Positions 53,644 to 62,286 of a stretch of DNA of 64,000 bases are shown piece by piece (the first letter of the stretch is position 1; each line of letters starts with the position of its first letter). This stretch comes from CAZQKW01 sp964594075 (GTDB taxonomy: Bacteria; Desulfobacterota; WTBG01; CAIYCZ01). The translations under genes and the position numbers were made by a program. The notes under the pieces are model-generated. The model saw only the letters and a list, made by a program, of their open reading frames with translations. It searched no databases and was not told where the DNA came from. The stretch is from contig CAZQKW010000001.1 in the NCBI GenBank assembly GCA_964594075.1, forward strand, positions 62,001 to 126,000, given 5' to 3'.

Positions 53644-54189
53644 CTACACGATTTTTAAGGGTTTCAAATGAAACAGTAAGCGCAGTTCATTTGCCGCGCT
53701 GAAAAGGTCCGTGTCTTTGCTGAGAAATTTATTAAAGCGGCCGGTGGAAATAGAGATAAGAGCTGCAGCATCGCCTACTTTCCCTGCAGCACAATACAGT
53801 GCATCGAGCGTTGTTGCACACAGCAAGGGATACAAGGGATTTTTCATATTAATCTGAAGCGGTGCATCAGGCTTAATATATTCCCTAAGCTGTTCAGGCA
53901 TACAAAAGCTGCCAACAGGGGTATTTTTTCGCACGCGCAGAGCAATTGCCATGCGCAGCCGTTTCAGAGCCTTATGCTTATTTTCGTTCTGGGAACGACT
54001 GTCTTCTGCAATGGCGGCAAGCCCGGTGGGCAGATGAGTAAGACGCACTGCACTGTAAGTGCGGTTGCGTTTCTGTCCGCCAGGTCCCGATGCCATGTAA
54101 GCTTCAAACCGGCAGGTTTTTAAAAAGGCTGTTTCATTGAGATACAAAAACGGATATGCGCCATTCGGGAGGAAAATAAAAGCTGCCAA
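53644..54189 (-). CDS. Stand-alone GGQ release-factor-like protein
   Basis: 181 residues; TTG start with GAGG upstream. ASGPGGQKRNRTYSAVRLTH carries the GGQ loop of peptidyl-tRNA hydrolysis, followed by LPTGLAAIAEDSRSQNENK, as in class I release factors and ArfB. It lacks codon-recognition domains, and KRN replaces the usual xVN after GGQ. The C-terminal half (about 90-181) is not the ArfB tail and was not recognised. A ribosome-rescue role is likely. Confidence 0.8.
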   Translation of the reverse strand: MAAFIFLPNGAYPFLYLNETAFLKTCRFEAYMASGPGGQKRNRTYSAVRLTHLPTGLAAIAEDSRSQNENKHKALKRLRMAIALRVRKNTPVGSFCMPEQLREYIKPDAPLQINMKNPLYPLLCATTLDALYCAAGKVGDAAALISISTGRFNKFLSKDTDLFSAANELRLLFHLKPLKIV

Positions 54190-54360
54190 TGAGAGCCTCG
54201 TGAAAATAGCAAACTATCACCTATGGATTTAATGCATGAATCATTATACACCAAAGTTGCTTTTTTGAGGAGGTTTTCGAATTTGTTTGACTGCATATTA
54301 ACCATCTGACAATTATAGATAAAATTTTTCCTTAGATGACTTGTGGATTCTATGCTACAT

Positions 54361-54459
54361 TCAACAATTAAGTGCAACACATTCAGTAGCCATAGCTTCA
54401 AGTGGCGTGAGGTAATGTATGCATTTTTGTGGTCTGTTGTTAAGCAAATGAACTTGCCC
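54361..54459 (-). pseudogene. 3' remnant of an IS30-family transposase
   Basis: On the minus strand a frame ending at 54361 reads LLNNRPQKC, then LTPLEAM and VALNC before the stop. This matches the C-terminal N-x-R-P-R-K-x-L-x-x-x-T-P-x-E block of IS30-type transposases. Nothing upstream continues it. Truncated relic. Confidence 0.55.
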
Positions 54460-54811
54460 CGAAAAAATGGACACACAGTTAGGCAGCTTTAGGTAACTGT
54501 TCAACATGGGTTAAAGGGGACAGCTCACTTTTCTGTTGACGCCACATTTCTTTTCTATTATTCTCCACAGCATGCCGAGACACAGCACACATAAATCATA
54601 CCCAATATATCCCATCATATTAAAAACGAGTCAATTATCGATACCGTCCATTTTGCTCCTGAACAATCATATGCTGGCCTGCAATGCGGAAAAAGATCGA
54701 CAGGGTTCGATTGCTTGGATAGAGCAGTTTACAGCGAAGATAGAAAACAAGCTGCAGAGGTCTTTGGCAGATAAAGCGCACGGGAGACTGCGGAAAGAGA
54801 CGCAATAAAGG

Positions 54812-55045
54812 TCGCTGTCCCATTTATCAAATCCGATTGAGAGCATGTTCTCTACGGTGCGGGACTGCGAAGGCAACATCAAGCGCTACCGGGGAACGGG
54901 CATGGCGCAGCGGTGGCTGGCGGCAGTGTGTTTGCACTGTGAAAAGGGCTTCCGGAAGGTGAAAGGATACCGCTCAATCGCATCGGTTGTGAAAAGGATT
55001 GAGGCCTTGCAGGCTGAATGTCATAGGCTGTCTGAGGCTGCATGA
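54812..55045 (+). pseudogene. 3' remnant of an IS256/Mutator-type transposase
   Basis: The frame has SNPIESMFSTVRD, GNIKRYRGTGMAQRWLAA and EKGFRKVKGYRSI, matching the C-terminal N-P-I-E-x-x-x-x-x-x-R ... W ... A ... K-x-F-R-x-x-K-G-Y region of IS256-like transposases. A stop at 54806 breaks the frame, and the preceding 150 bases continue in another frame without the DDE core. About 160 bases of IS-like tail follow before the TetR gene. Confidence 0.7.
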
Positions 55046-55224
55046 CAGATTTTACCCAGGGTTGATGTATGCCCGGGTGGAGATAATCGATTGGAGGGCA
55101 AATGTAGAGGCCGTTTTTTAATGCGTATAAGGATTTTGTGAGACAACGGCCAAAAGAACGAGGAATAGAGAATGGAAGCCACTTCTTCAATTTCCAATAA
55201 AAACTTGACATCCTCTTTGAATTA

Positions 55225-55238
55225 TGTGACATGTCACA
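55225..55238 (+). promoter_or_regulatory. Palindrome over the TetR start codon
   Basis: TGTGACATGTCACA is a perfect 14-bp palindrome that includes the TetR ATG (55231). It could be an autoregulatory site. A TTGACA at 55205-55210 precedes it, but no matching -10 was found. Confidence 0.4.
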
Positions 55239-55812
55239 AATTAATAGGAAAGAGAAAATATTAGAGACTGCTTTGATCTGTTTTAATAAAAAAGGCTATT
55301 ATAAAACCTCCATTAACATGATTGCGCGGCAGGCACGAATCAGTAAGGGGGGACTTTATTATCACTTTGCTTCCAAGGAAAAGCTTTTTATCGAACTTTT
55401 TTATTTTAACCTCACCCGATATTTTGAGAAACTTAAGAAGTATGTAAAAGAAGAGAAGGACCCGGTGCGGAAAATACATGTTCTTGCGGAAATGTCAGGA
55501 AAAATCCTTAGAGACAATCAGGTATTTTTCAGATTTGTTCTTGAATTTTTATCTGTCGGAATACGAGAGGCAAATATCCGAAAAGGGATGAATGCCTTTT
55601 ATCAAAATATGTTGACATACTATGCAGGATTAGTTGAGAAAGGCATAGAAACAGGTGCTCTCAAAAAGATGAATGCAAAAGAAACCGCACGGGCTATGTA
55701 TTTTCTTTTTATAGGAACTTTTTTTACTTACTTTTCCATCGATGCTGACTTTGACCTTATTAAACAGGAGATGTTTAATATTGACGCTCTTATGCGGGGG
55801 ATACAGAATTAA
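55231..55812 (+). CDS. TetR-family transcriptional regulator
   Basis: 193 residues. The N-terminal helix-turn-helix has ILETALICFNKKGYYKTSIN, IARQARISKGGLYYHFASKE, the TetR signature. The C-terminal ligand domain (about 60-190) is all-helical. It lies 105 nt upstream of the first FAD oxidase gene on the same strand, with a perfect 9-bp-arm inverted repeat in between, so it likely controls that cluster and senses a substrate or acyl-type ligand. Confidence 0.92.
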   Translation: MSQINRKEKILETALICFNKKGYYKTSINMIARQARISKGGLYYHFASKEKLFIELFYFNLTRYFEKLKKYVKEEKDPVRKIHVLAEMSGKILRDNQVFFRFVLEFLSVGIREANIRKGMNAFYQNMLTYYAGLVEKGIETGALKKMNAKETARAMYFLFIGTFFTYFSIDADFDLIKQEMFNIDALMRGIQN

Positions 55813-55850
55813 ATCGTTAAGACGTTAAGAAAAAATTTTTTACTTAGCAA

Positions 55851-55874
55851 ACTATACCGGCCGGTCGGTATAGT
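55851..55874 (+). promoter_or_regulatory. Probable TetR operator of the FAD-oxidase cluster
   Basis: ACTATACCG (55851-55859) and CGGTATAGT (55866-55874) are perfect inverted arms around GCCGGT; the inner ACCGGCCGGT is itself palindromic. It lies 44 nt before the first FAD gene, and TATAGT within it could be the -10 box. The form resembles known TetR-family operators. Confidence 0.7.
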
Positions 55875-55917
55875 ATATTGCTTTAATTAAAATATAATTT
55901 TACAGGAGGAAACAGCA

Positions 55918-57474
55918 ATGAGCTTGCCAAAAGGTGCCTATCAGGCTTTGGAAGACGCGCTTGGTCCTGAATATGTTTGTGATGAGCCCGCTGTCACCAG
56001 TGCCTACAGCTATATGTGGATACTCTACGCTACTCATGCTTCCGGACGATACCGGCCTGCTGCCGTGGTGCTTCCCGGCAGCACCCAGGATGTTCAGAAA
56101 ATCATAAAAATTGCCAACCGCTATAAGTTCAGTTACATCCCGGTCGGCAGCAATCTGATTCCTGCCACTATTCCAACTCGGCCGGATACCATTATCATAG
56201 ATCCTAAACGAATGAACCGGATACTGGAAATTGATGAAAAGAATATGTATGCGGTTGTGGAGCCTTATGTAACCTTCTTGCAACTTCAGGCCGAGACCAT
56301 GAAAGTAGGGTTATTTATGAGCTGTCCGGAAGCGGGCGCTCAGATTTCGGTGGTTGCCAATAACATGTTTCAGGGGATGGGAGGAACAAGCCATAAGTTC
56401 GGATATAACCGCGGGGTACTTGCCTGTGACTGGGTTCTGCCGACTGGTGAGCTTCTGAGAATTGGCTCTCGCAGCAATGCAAATGGAGGCTGGTTCTGGG
56501 GAGATTGTGCAGGGTTGAATTTAAAAGGGCTGCTGCGGGCTGATTCGGGCCACTGCGGGGGCCTGGGCATGGTTACAACCATGGCAGTAAAACTTTTTCC
56601 CTATCCAGGGCCAAAGGTATTTCCGGTCAAGGGGGCCAATCCCAATTTTACTGCAGAACTACCCGAAGACCGCTTCAAATTGAACCTCATAAAATTCCCC
56701 GAAAAGAAAAACCTCGTAGATGCAATGTATGACATAGGACATGCAGAAATAGCTGCTGCGGTTCACGGAATGCCTGGATCTTTTGCCTTATCATTTGCAT
56801 CACCGTCCGTGGAGTTTTTCTGGGAAAAGTGGCCTAAGTTCACGCAGGAGTGGAATAACATACTGTCTGTCGTCATCATTGGGTTCTCTTCATCCCGTCA
56901 GTTAGCCTACGAGCAGAAGGTACTCGATGGCATTGTATCGGCACATGAAGGTACGTATATACAGGAGGGAACTGAACTCTGGAAGATCGGTGGCGTCTTA
57001 GAGGAACAGATCAGAACAGGGGGGTCCAACAGGCTTTTTAGAGTAGCAGGAGACTTCTTCATCCTAGGTGGTATTGTTTTCGATTCTTTTGATCACTGTT
57101 ACAAATTGAGCGAGGAATGCATGTGGCCGATCGTTGAAGAAGCTCAGAAAAAAGGCCACTTCATAAAGGGTGATCTTCACAATGACTACCTTAACTCTTA
57201 TCTAATGGGGCATATTGGAGAGTGTGAGCCGGTAGTTTTTCTCGAACATGACCTAGGAGCTGGTGCCTCTCTTATCAATGGGTATATCCAGACCATCCAG
57301 GAGGCCATAAAGAGAAAGATGGCGCCTTCATGGCAGTTTGGCGATATGGCCTATATTGCAGGGCCCCACATGTGCAACTATCATGAGCTCGTTCGGAAGG
57401 TTAAAAGGGCTCTTGATCCGCACCTGACGTCAAACCCTGGGTATCCTTTGTCAACAGAGCAGACTTGCAGTTGA
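55918..57474 (+). CDS. FAD-linked oxidase of the VAO/PCMH fold (copy 1)
   Basis: 518 residues; AGGAGG upstream. The FAD-binding PCMH-like domain starts at about 45 (RPAAVVLPGSTQDVQKII), passes through YAVVEPYVTFLQLQAE, and ends with VLPTGELLRIG and GGLGMVTTMAVKLFPYPG. The usual Gly-rich P-loop and T-I-G-G-N block of GlcD-type enzymes are altered (VGSNLIPAT, ISVVANN), so the FAD pocket is atypical. The C-terminal half is substrate-binding. It shares 526 identical bases with the gene at 60641. With the Fe-S protein downstream it may form a GlcDF-like dehydrogenase. Confidence 0.82.
   Translation: MSLPKGAYQALEDALGPEYVCDEPAVTSAYSYMWILYATHASGRYRPAAVVLPGSTQDVQKIIKIANRYKFSYIPVGSNLIPATIPTRPDTIIIDPKRMNRILEIDEKNMYAVVEPYVTFLQLQAETMKVGLFMSCPEAGAQISVVANNMFQGMGGTSHKFGYNRGVLACDWVLPTGELLRIGSRSNANGGWFWGDCAGLNLKGLLRADSGHCGGLGMVTTMAVKLFPYPGPKVFPVKGANPNFTAELPEDRFKLNLIKFPEKKNLVDAMYDIGHAEIAAAVHGMPGSFALSFASPSVEFFWEKWPKFTQEWNNILSVVIIGFSSSRQLAYEQKVLDGIVSAHEGTYIQEGTELWKIGGVLEEQIRTGGSNRLFRVAGDFFILGGIVFDSFDHCYKLSEECMWPIVEEAQKKGHFIKGDLHNDYLNSYLMGHIGECEPVVFLEHDLGAGASLINGYIQTIQEAIKRKMAPSWQFGDMAYIAGPHMCNYHELVRKVKRALDPHLTSNPGYPLSTEQTCS
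56345..56870 (+). repeat. 526-bp identical segment shared by the FAD oxidase duplicates (copy 1)
   Basis: Base-for-base identical to 61068-61593 by line-by-line comparison (constant offset 4723). Flanks on both sides diverge sharply, which points to recent gene conversion or an assembly chimera rather than simple duplication. Confidence 0.9.
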
Positions 57475-57545
57475 TGAGCAGGGGAACGTGGGGTCGTTAT
57501 ATTCCTAAATTATAACCAGTTAAATCAAAATGGAGGAATAAAAAT

Positions 57546-59084
57546 ATGCGAGCAAAAATACTTGCAAAGGTTGACTATCTCAAACCTCTCGAGGAAAAGC
57601 CCTACCGTGATGTAGTACTGGAAAAGAAAGCCTATCACGAGGATTTGAAGCGCAAGCTTGTAGATATTGTAGGAGTTGAGCATATTTCAGATGAGCCGGA
57701 ACTTCTAAAAAAATATTCGCGTGATCGGAGTCTCGAAGGGCCTTCACTACCACATTTTGTGGTTTTTCCTCAAGACACAGAACAAGTCAGGAACATTGTA
57801 AAGCTTGCGAATGCAGAACTACTTCCCCTCATACCAGTAAGCTCAGGCACACACAGCTACGGCTGTACAATTCCCTGTATGGGAGGCATTGTAGTAAACC
57901 TTTCCAGATGGAAAAAGATTTTAAAGATAGACCATCGGAATAGGGCTGTACGTGTCGAGCCCGGTGTTACCTTCGATCAGCTCGCAGAGGCCTTGGAGCA
58001 GCAACATTTACGGCCCCTGATGCCGTTGCTTCCGCGAAAGGACCAATCAGTGCTCACTGCACATCTTGAGGCTCATCCTATGATGATATCAGAGTTTTGC
58101 TATAGCGAGCCGCTCTATACGGCAGAAATTATTATGCCAAACGGCGAGATATTCAGAACAGGTTCTGCTGCAATTGCTCCGCCGGAGGTCATTAACACGG
58201 CCATGGTGGGCCCATGGGGGCCTGGATTTGACTGGAACAGATTGTATACCCGGGCTCAAGGGACTTTGGGCATTGTTACGTGGGCTAACATCATGGCAGA
58301 ACCGCTACCGAAAAAACAAAAAATTTATTTTACCAGTTCAAATAACCTCGAGAAACTTGTTGATTTTACCTATCGTGTCCAGAGGAAATGGATAGGCTAT
58401 GAGTGTTTTATTCTGAATAGAACAGACCTGGCGATGATTCTTGCTGCTGATAGCGCAGAGATCAGGGTGCTGCAGAAAAGACTTCCCCAATATGTGCAGA
58501 TATTCTGTATCGCGGGTCTGAACTGGTTTCCTGATGAGCGCATCGCTTACCAGGAAGCTGATTTCATGGAAGTTGCTCAAGAATGTGGGATTAACCCGAA
58601 TCTCACTATACCTGAGGCTCCCCACGCTGCCGCCTTCTTTGAGAGGCACCTTCGTCGGTGCTGGGAACAGGAGATATACTGGAAGGACCGCTTGAAAGGT
58701 GCCAGTGCAGACATATTTTTCATAACAACCATGGACCGGGCATCGGCGTTTATTGACGAAATGCAGCGGATGTCAAATAGCTTTGATTACCCGGCAACTG
58801 ACATCGGTGTGTACCTCCAGAGTATAGAAAACGGGAGAGCTTCTCACCTTGAGTTTACCATTCCTTATGATCCGGAAGATGCTGTTGAATGTGACAATAT
58901 AAGAAAATTTCATAGATTTGCCAGTGAAAAATTTTATTCTCTTGGAGCCCATTTTACCCGGGCCTATGGCATGTGGGCTGAGATGGTCTATGGAAGGAAT
59001 GCACTGCAATATCAGACTGCCAAATTGATCAAGGAAATTCTTGATCCGAATAACATAATGAATCCCGGAAAACTCGGACTTTAA
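57546..59084 (+). CDS. FAD-linked oxidase, GlcD/4-cresol-dehydrogenase-like
   Basis: 512 residues; GGAGG upstream. The FAD domain is closer to canonical: PVSSGTHSYGCTIPCMGG, VNLSRWKKILKID, VRVEPGVTFDQL and ARAQGTLGIVTW. The C-terminus ends LDPNNIMNPGKLGL, the classic FAD-oxidase C4-type ending. It differs from the two duplicated oxidases. It lies between copy 1 and the Fe-S protein gene, so two flavoproteins may share one electron acceptor. Substrate unknown; lactate/glycolate-like hydroxyacids or aromatic alcohols are possible. Confidence 0.85.
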   Translation: MRAKILAKVDYLKPLEEKPYRDVVLEKKAYHEDLKRKLVDIVGVEHISDEPELLKKYSRDRSLEGPSLPHFVVFPQDTEQVRNIVKLANAELLPLIPVSSGTHSYGCTIPCMGGIVVNLSRWKKILKIDHRNRAVRVEPGVTFDQLAEALEQQHLRPLMPLLPRKDQSVLTAHLEAHPMMISEFCYSEPLYTAEIIMPNGEIFRTGSAAIAPPEVINTAMVGPWGPGFDWNRLYTRAQGTLGIVTWANIMAEPLPKKQKIYFTSSNNLEKLVDFTYRVQRKWIGYECFILNRTDLAMILAADSAEIRVLQKRLPQYVQIFCIAGLNWFPDERIAYQEADFMEVAQECGINPNLTIPEAPHAAAFFERHLRRCWEQEIYWKDRLKGASADIFFITTMDRASAFIDEMQRMSNSFDYPATDIGVYLQSIENGRASHLEFTIPYDPEDAVECDNIRKFHRFASEKFYSLGAHFTRAYGMWAEMVYGRNALQYQTAKLIKEILDPNNIMNPGKLGL

Positions 59085-59106
59085 TCTAACAAAAAGGAGA
59101 GATGTC

Positions 59107-60369
59107 ATGAGTCTTGAAAAGTACCGATGGGACCTTGTTAACTGTGAACGTTGCTCCATGTGCAAGTGGGTGCACCCCTGGAGCGTGAAAAGCTGGGAGC
59201 GTGCACGCATCTGCCCGTCCATGCAGAAGTATCTTTACGATGCCTATTCGGTCCAGGGTCGGTTTGACTTGGCTCGGGCGCTTCTGGAAAATGAGATAGA
59301 AATAACCGACAAAGCGCTTGAGGTGATCTACACGTGTACCATGTGCGGTGCATGTGACGTGACATGTAAGTTCTCCCGGGACATGGAACCCCTTGAGATT
59401 TTGCACGAGCTCAGAAAATATGTGGTTGAGCAGGGCAAAGGCCCCCTTCCCGGGCACAGGCCTATTGTGGAGGGCATCAGGAAAGACAGCAACCCTTGGC
59501 TCCAGCCCCGCAGTCGTCGTGGACACTGGACTCGCAAGATGGAGGTAAAAGACCTTAATAAAGAAAAAGCTGAGGTGCTCTATTTTGCCGGATGCACCTA
59601 TTCCTATAATGCGAACCTGCAGGGAGTTGCCCGGTCTACATTGAAGATTTTGCAGTGTGCAGGTGTGGATGTAGCTATCCTTGGTAACAATGAAGGCTGC
59701 TGTGCAAGTCCTGTACTCAAAGTAGGCATGCACGACATGTTCAGAGAACACGCGAAGAGAAATATTACCATGTTTAATGACCTTGGAGTAAAGACGGTTA
59801 TTACCTCGTGCGCTGGCTGTTACGGGGTATTCATGAGCCAGTACCCTGCGGTGGCCAAAATGAAGTTTGAGGTTAAGCACAGCATGGAATATCTGGATCA
59901 GCTTCGGCAGGAGGGAAAGCTCAGGTTTACTAAGCCAGTACCCATGAAGGTCACTTGGCATGATCCTTGTCATGCAGGCAGGGGTGGTGAACCTCAGGAT
60001 TTGTGGGAAGGGGTTCGGGTGCAATGGGGGCTTTCAGACCCTCCCCGCAAGAGAAACTACGGGGCAGGGGGTGTTTATGATGCACCCCGGAACATTTTGA
60101 AGGCGATCCCGGGGATGGAGCTTGTTGAAATGGAAAGGATTCGGGAGTTTTCGTGGTGTTGCGGTGCGGGAGGGGGGGTCAAATCGGCGTTTCCGGAATT
60201 TGCTGTTGAGACCGCACAGGAGCGTGTACAGGAGGCAAAGCAAACCGGTGCCGAGGCCCTGGTAACTTCATGTCCGTGGTGTGAGGCAAACCTTCAGGAC
60301 GGTATTCATGCGGACGGAGGCGGCATTGAGATGCTAAGCCTTGTGCAGATCATGGAAAGAGCATTGTAA
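59107..60369 (+). CDS. Fe-S oxidoreductase with two CCG domains (GlcF/HdrD-like)
   Basis: 420 residues. The N-terminal ferredoxin part has CERCSMCKW with a later CP (first cluster) and CTMCGACDVTCK (second cluster). Two cysteine-rich CCG domains follow: AGCTYS, NEGCCAS, SCAGC, and DPCHAGR, WCCGAGGG, SCPWCEAN. These bind further Fe-S in HdrB/HdrD, GlcF and LutA proteins. It starts 22 nt after the second FAD gene and most likely receives electrons from the flavoproteins. No membrane anchor. Confidence 0.92.
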   Translation: MSLEKYRWDLVNCERCSMCKWVHPWSVKSWERARICPSMQKYLYDAYSVQGRFDLARALLENEIEITDKALEVIYTCTMCGACDVTCKFSRDMEPLEILHELRKYVVEQGKGPLPGHRPIVEGIRKDSNPWLQPRSRRGHWTRKMEVKDLNKEKAEVLYFAGCTYSYNANLQGVARSTLKILQCAGVDVAILGNNEGCCASPVLKVGMHDMFREHAKRNITMFNDLGVKTVITSCAGCYGVFMSQYPAVAKMKFEVKHSMEYLDQLRQEGKLRFTKPVPMKVTWHDPCHAGRGGEPQDLWEGVRVQWGLSDPPRKRNYGAGGVYDAPRNILKAIPGMELVEMERIREFSWCCGAGGGVKSAFPEFAVETAQERVQEAKQTGAEALVTSCPWCEANLQDGIHADGGGIEMLSLVQIMERAL

Positions 60370-60421
60370 GGAGTAAAGCTCCGCCCTCGCATCTTTAACG
60401 CTTCGGGCATGGGCACTTCGC

Positions 60422-60543
60422 GGGTGGGGCATTTACCCCACCCTTGACCAAAGGGGTTTTGCACCCCTTTGTAAACCCTGCTCAAGGGGATTGCATCCCC
60501 TTGAACCTTGCTCGCCATTCATCTCAACCCCAAGGTTCGGGGT
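60422..60543 (+). repeat. Array of four tandem hairpins between redox genes
   Basis: Three perfect stems in a row: GGGTGGGG-cattta-CCCCACCC (60422-60443), AAAGGGG-ttttgca-CCCCTTT (60450-60470) and TCAAGGGG-attgcat-CCCCTTGA (60482-60504). A smaller ACCCC...GGGGT (about 60527-60543) follows. Stems 2 and 3 share the form AAGGGG-N7-CCCCTT with TGCA in the loop, and the linkers repeat CCTTG/CCCTG. No T-tract follows directly. The remaining 60544-60640 is AT-rich leader with AGGAG before the next gene. Confidence 0.8.
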
Positions 60544-60640
60544 ATTCAGGCGTTATTTTTATAAAATTATTAGTAGTATTTTAGTAAAGACTTTAAAAAA
60601 AATTACTAGTTAATCCACATCATTTTAGGAGAAAACAGCA

Positions 60641-62203
60641 ATGAGCTTGCCAAAAGGTGCCTATCAGGCTTTGGAAGATGCTATTGGTCCTGAATATGTT
60701 TGTGATGAGCCCGCTGTCACCAGCGCCTACAGCTATATGTGGCTCCTCTACGCTACCCATGTTTCCGGACGATACCGGCCTGCTGCCGTGGTACTTCCCG
60801 GCAGCACCCAGGATGTTCAGAAAATCATAAAAATTGCTAATCGTTATAAATTTAATTATATCCCTCTCGGTACTGGTCTGCTCCCCCCCACCATACCAAT
60901 TTGTTCCGATACCGTTATCATAGATCCAAAACGGATGGATACAATATTAGAAGTTGACGAAAAAAATATGTATGCCGTAGTTGAGCCTTATGTAACCTAT
61001 ATGCAGCTTCAAGCCGTGACCATGAAGCTGGGATTGACTATCACGTGTCCCGGTGCGGGCGGTCAGGTTTCGGTGGTTGCCAATAACATGTTTCAGGGGA
61101 TGGGAGGAACAAGCCATAAGTTCGGATATAACCGCGGGGTACTTGCCTGTGACTGGGTTCTGCCGACTGGTGAGCTTCTGAGAATTGGCTCTCGCAGCAA
61201 TGCAAATGGAGGCTGGTTCTGGGGAGATTGTGCAGGGTTGAATTTAAAAGGGCTGCTGCGGGCTGATTCGGGCCACTGCGGGGGCCTGGGCATGGTTACA
61301 ACCATGGCAGTAAAACTTTTTCCCTATCCAGGGCCAAAGGTATTTCCGGTCAAGGGGGCCAATCCCAATTTTACTGCAGAACTACCCGAAGACCGCTTCA
61401 AATTGAACCTCATAAAATTCCCCGAAAAGAAAAACCTCGTAGATGCAATGTATGACATAGGACATGCAGAAATAGCTGCTGCGGTTCACGGAATGCCTGG
61501 ATCTTTTGCCTTATCATTTGCATCACCGTCCGTGGAGTTTTTCTGGGAAAAGTGGCCTAAGTTCACGCAGGAGTGGAATAACATACTGTCTGTAATACTC
61601 ATTGGGTTCTCTTCGCCCCGTCAATTAGCATATGAGCAGAAGGTGCTCGATGCTATTGTATCAACCCATGCAGGCACGTATATTCAGAAGGAATCTGAAA
61701 TTTGGCGACTTGTTGAAGGTGGTATGTTGGCAAACAAGATTAGAGCAGGGTTGACCAACAGGCTTTTTAGGGTCGCAGGGGACTTTTTTATCGTAGGTGG
61801 TATTGCGATTGATTCAATTGATCACAGTTACCGGATGAGCGAGGAATTTGTGTGGCCTATTGTTGAAGAAGCTCAGAAAAAGGGCTACTTCATAGAAGGC
61901 GACCTGCATAATGATTACCTTAATTCTTATCAGATGGGCCATTTTTCAGAGACTGAGCCAATCGTACTTTTTGAACATGACATAGAGGCCGGTGCTGCTC
62001 TTATAAATGGATACATACAGACAATCCAGGAAGCCATTAAAAGAAACATGGCACCCTCATGGCAGCTTGGAGATATGGCCTATATTGCAGGCCCCCATAT
62101 GTGCAATTATAACGAGCTTGTGCTGAAGGTTAAGAAGGCTCTTGACCCACGCATGACGTCAAACCCTGGGTATCCATTATCTCAAAACCCCTGTAGAAAT
62201 TAG
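60641..62203 (+). CDS. FAD-linked oxidase of the VAO/PCMH fold (copy 2)
   Basis: 520 residues, collinear with copy 1. The first about 65 residues are nearly the same, residues about 70-142 diverge (LGTGLLPPT replaces VGSNLIPAT), about 143-317 are identical at DNA level, and the C-terminal third diverges again (SEIWRLVEGGMLANKIRAG), with two extra residues. The variable segments line FAD- and substrate-facing parts, suggesting a changed substrate. RBS AGGAG. It follows the hairpin array, so expression may be set separately from copy 1. Confidence 0.82.
   Translation: MSLPKGAYQALEDAIGPEYVCDEPAVTSAYSYMWLLYATHVSGRYRPAAVVLPGSTQDVQKIIKIANRYKFNYIPLGTGLLPPTIPICSDTVIIDPKRMDTILEVDEKNMYAVVEPYVTYMQLQAVTMKLGLTITCPGAGGQVSVVANNMFQGMGGTSHKFGYNRGVLACDWVLPTGELLRIGSRSNANGGWFWGDCAGLNLKGLLRADSGHCGGLGMVTTMAVKLFPYPGPKVFPVKGANPNFTAELPEDRFKLNLIKFPEKKNLVDAMYDIGHAEIAAAVHGMPGSFALSFASPSVEFFWEKWPKFTQEWNNILSVILIGFSSPRQLAYEQKVLDAIVSTHAGTYIQKESEIWRLVEGGMLANKIRAGLTNRLFRVAGDFFIVGGIAIDSIDHSYRMSEEFVWPIVEEAQKKGYFIEGDLHNDYLNSYQMGHFSETEPIVLFEHDIEAGAALINGYIQTIQEAIKRNMAPSWQLGDMAYIAGPHMCNYNELVLKVKKALDPRMTSNPGYPLSQNPCRN
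61068..61593 (+). repeat. 526-bp identical segment shared by the FAD oxidase duplicates (copy 2)
   Basis: Partner of 56345-56870. At the 3' boundary the sequence changes abruptly from identity to about three differences in the first six bases; at the 5' boundary the preceding 220 bases are clearly diverged. Confidence 0.9.
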
Positions 62204-62286
62204 TTATAAAACGCTTTGTTGTAGTCTGCTGCTTTTGAGATTGGTATTGATAGCAACGAAATTATTTATTTGACAGGGAATGTATC

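Noticed and set aside
59086..60024. Minus-strand open frame of 312 codons opposite the CCG Fe-S gene
   Set aside because: Fully antisense to a gene with many cluster motifs; no recognisable domain.
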